DNA of 64,000 nucleotides from the NCBI GenBank assembly GCA_965261725.1, contig CBDHDU010000015.1:1-64000 (forward strand), read 5' to 3'. Source of the DNA: CANDOC01 sp965261725. Its GTDB lineage: Bacteria; Pseudomonadota; Gammaproteobacteria; Pseudomonadales; Endozoicomonadaceae. This document shows, in pieces, positions 62,386 through 64,000 of the stretch (within the stretch, counting starts at the first letter, position 1; each line of letters starts with the position of its first letter). The notes beneath the pieces are model-generated. The model ran no database searches, was not told the origin of the DNA, and saw nothing but the letters and a program-made list of their open reading frames with translations. The position numbers and the translations under genes are program-made.

Positions 62386-62410
62386 AAAGCCGGAGCGAAC
62401 CTCCGGCTTT
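62386..62410 (+). terminator. Terminator after acyltransferase
   Basis: AAAGCCGGAG-CGAAC-CTCCGGCTTT, a perfect 10-bp stem followed by CTGCTTTT. Confidence 0.85.
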
Positions 62411-62429
62411 CTGCTTTTACGGATTCACT

Positions 62430-62774
62430 ATGTATAAGCTTGTTGTTTTTATTCCCGAATCCGATCTGGAACAAGTCAAAACAGCATTGTTTAATGCTGG
62501 TGCAGGACGCATCGGCAATTATGACCAGTGCTGCTGGCAGAGCTTAGGAACGGGTCAGTTTTGTCCACAGGAAAACAGCAACCCAACACTGGGCAGGCAT
62601 CACGTAGTAGAGCAGGTCAGTGAATACCGGGTAGAAATGGTTTGCGAAGCACACTTGATGAAACCCATCATTCAGGCACTTCGCCAGGCTCACTCTTATG
62701 AGGAACCAGCATTTGATGTTATCAAGCTGGATCCATTGTGCTACCCACTCCAGCCAACGACCTCAACGGAATAA
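62430..62774 (+). CDS. YqfO/NIF3-like dimerisation-domain protein
   Basis: A 114-residue protein starting MYKLVVFIPESDLEQVKTAL with GAGRIGNYDQCCWQSLGTGQ and HSYEEPAFDVIKLDP, the stand-alone CutA-like/YqfO domain that is inserted in NIF3 proteins. Function not established. Confidence 0.88.
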   Translation: MYKLVVFIPESDLEQVKTALFNAGAGRIGNYDQCCWQSLGTGQFCPQENSNPTLGRHHVVEQVSEYRVEMVCEAHLMKPIIQALRQAHSYEEPAFDVIKLDPLCYPLQPTTSTE

Positions 62775-62782
62775 GATTCCCG

Positions 62783-63313
62783 CTAAGGGATAATATCTTC
62801 TACCCGAACAGGATACACACCACTGTTACGATCACTAAAGTAATGTTTCAGTGTGCGACTGATGGTTAAAAATGCCAGCTGACCCCAGGGAATGTCAGCC
62901 TCATCAAACAGTGCAACCTCAAGACTTTCTTCACCGGGTGCAAACTCAGGCACTTCAAGCTCACTGCGAAATATGCAGTAGACCTGCCCGATATGAGGCA
63001 GATTAAACACCGTATACAAGTCAAGGCTGGAGACTTCTGCCTGGGCTTCTTCCCAGGTTTCCCTGCGGGCTCCATCCTGTGTTGTTTCTCCAAGCTCCAT
63101 AAAGCCCGCAGGTAATGTCCATAAACCATAACGCGGCTCAATGGCCCTGCGACATAGCAATATTTTATCTTTATATACAGGCAAGCAACCCGTGATCACT
63201 TTGGGGTTTTGATAGTGAATAGTACCGCAATGCAAACAGACATCGCGCTCACGATTATCCCCTTCCGGAATATTCCGACTGACCTTTTCTCCACAGTGAC
63301 TGCAATAGTTCAT
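62783..63313 (-). CDS. NUDIX hydrolase with N-terminal zinc ribbon
   Basis: A 176-residue protein with a four-Cys ribbon (CSHCGEKV ... CLHCGTIHYQNP), then a Nudix box GFMELGETTQDGARRETWEE. Typical of ADP-ribose/NADH-type pyrophosphatases, in which the Cys ribbon resembles NudC. Substrate unknown. Ends 8 bp from the YqfO-type gene (convergent). Confidence 0.88.
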   Translation of the reverse strand: MNYCSHCGEKVSRNIPEGDNRERDVCLHCGTIHYQNPKVITGCLPVYKDKILLCRRAIEPRYGLWTLPAGFMELGETTQDGARRETWEEAQAEVSSLDLYTVFNLPHIGQVYCIFRSELEVPEFAPGEESLEVALFDEADIPWGQLAFLTISRTLKHYFSDRNSGVYPVRVEDIIP

Positions 63314-63426
63314 CCGGACACTCCCTATAGTTTTTCCCAGGCCACGCCTGAATTACCCCGTATCATTGAACTACCTTTGGGCTACCAAGGTCTACCCTGT
63401 TAACACAAAAACAATCTGCAACGACA

Positions 63427-64000
63427 ATGAGAACAAAACTTTCAACACGGTCCCGCCTGGCATTACTACTGACTGTTATTTTTTTTCTCTATGGCTGTGG
63501 CTGCAACTGCGTACGCGCAGGAGGTCCGGCGCCTGAAAGCATTACAGCACCTGACACCGTCATAACAAGCGAATCACAGAGCAATACTTACAGCACCCTT
63601 CCAAAAGACGGACTTATTATTCAGAGCAAATACTCAAAAATTAAAATTATCGATGAAGGCCCCTTACGTCAGCTTTACTTTCAGTGGCAGGACGGAACCG
63701 ACCATCACCAAACAACACTGGTTCGCGCAACCCCCTGGCGGCAGGATGAGTCTTATACTCACAGCATGCTGTCTGCTTTTTTATTTATACCTCGACCCAA
63801 AAAAATCATGCTAGCAGGTCTTGGTGGTGGCGCAATACCTCACTTTATCCATCACTATAAACTTACCCAACAGCTTGATATCGTCGAACTGGATCCTGAC
63901 GTTGTTAAAGTTGCCCGGGAGCATTTCAACCTTCCACAGGATCCAGGCATTAAGGTAATACTTGGCGATGTTGTTGAAATACTGGATAGCCCGCAATACG
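63427..64000 (+). CDS. Spermidine-synthase-like lipoprotein or secreted protein (3' end outside window)
   Basis: The ATG at 63427 opens a frame to the right edge (191 codons). The N-terminus MRTKLSTRSRLALLLTVIFF followed by LYGCGCNC is a signal peptide with a lipobox-like Cys. The rest reads like a spermidine synthase: KIKIIDEGPLRQLYFQW, IMLAGLGGGAIPHFIHHY (SAM-type GGG loop), VELDPDVVKVAREHFNL, LGDVVEIL. It probably uses SAM or decarboxylated SAM outside the cytoplasm, or is a repurposed fold; the rest of the gene is needed to tell. Confidence 0.82.
   Translation, partial: MRTKLSTRSRLALLLTVIFFLYGCGCNCVRAGGPAPESITAPDTVITSESQSNTYSTLPKDGLIIQSKYSKIKIIDEGPLRQLYFQWQDGTDHHQTTLVRATPWRQDESYTHSMLSAFLFIPRPKKIMLAGLGGGAIPHFIHHYKLTQQLDIVELDPDVVKVAREHFNLPQDPGIKVILGDVVEILDSPQY

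Overview
The window is chromosomal DNA of a gammaproteobacterium. The evidence is the order rpoE-rseA-rseB-rseC-mucD / lepA-lepB-DUF4845-rnc-era-recO-pdxJ-acpS, a divergent nadB, sdhE-ygfX, monofunctional relA next to rlmD and mazG, cydDC, and an enterobacterial-style pyrL-pyrB-pyrI control region. The mix of these genes with type III chaperone-like proteins, a mobile integron integrase, insertion elements and moderate GC suggests a marine Oceanospirillales-type bacterium, possibly Endozoicomonas-like. That assignment is an inference from gene content and overall protein flavour.

Layout. 1-4.5 kb is an accessory patch: the 3' part of an ISNCY-type transposase, a short AAA ATPase ORF, a candidate attI site, a LexA box and an integron integrase, a PD-(D/E)XK-like hypothetical protein, a His-rich secreted protein and a truncated HupE-like gene. 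4.5-10.1 kb holds rhlE, a tight dipeptidase-pxpA-pxpB-pxpC operon (5-oxoproline and dipeptide use) and a glutaredoxin. 10.2-18 kb is a second accessory region. It carries a four-gene unit of a large effector-like protein with three chaperone-like small proteins, then an SDR, a low-GC secreted protein, a Prx5 peroxiredoxin, small conserved proteins and a 558-residue coiled-coil protein. 18.2-25.3 kb holds a two-component sodium:solute symporter and a four-gene gamma-glutamylation operon (GS-like ligase, ALDH, Fe-ADH, class I amidotransferase). 25.3-41.3 kb holds cydDC, trmJ, an XRE regulator, gmhA, mazG, relA, rlmD, cysM, nadE, a sterol-desaturase-family hydroxylase, a SYLF lipid-binding protein and a second effector-like protein. 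41.3-57.2 kb is the conserved core block from acpS to sdhE, including the sigma-E regulon head with a recognisable sigma-E promoter. 57.2-64 kb holds a BASS transporter whose 5' end carries a 174-bp MITE, the pyrBI operon with leader peptide and attenuator, and assorted housekeeping genes, ending inside a spermidine-synthase-like gene.

Points that merit most attention: (1) a 174-bp MITE with 23-bp terminal inverted repeats and a 9-bp target duplication lies inside the original 5' end of the BASS transporter gene and seems to supply a replacement in-frame start; (2) pyrB carries a one-base insertion in a CCCC run although its whole regulatory region is intact; (3) an SOS-controlled integron integrase has a candidate attI site and at most one cassette; (4) 10.2-13.4 kb looks like an uncharacterised effector or pore-forming protein with dedicated secretion chaperones. 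No tRNA, rRNA or CRISPR array was seen.
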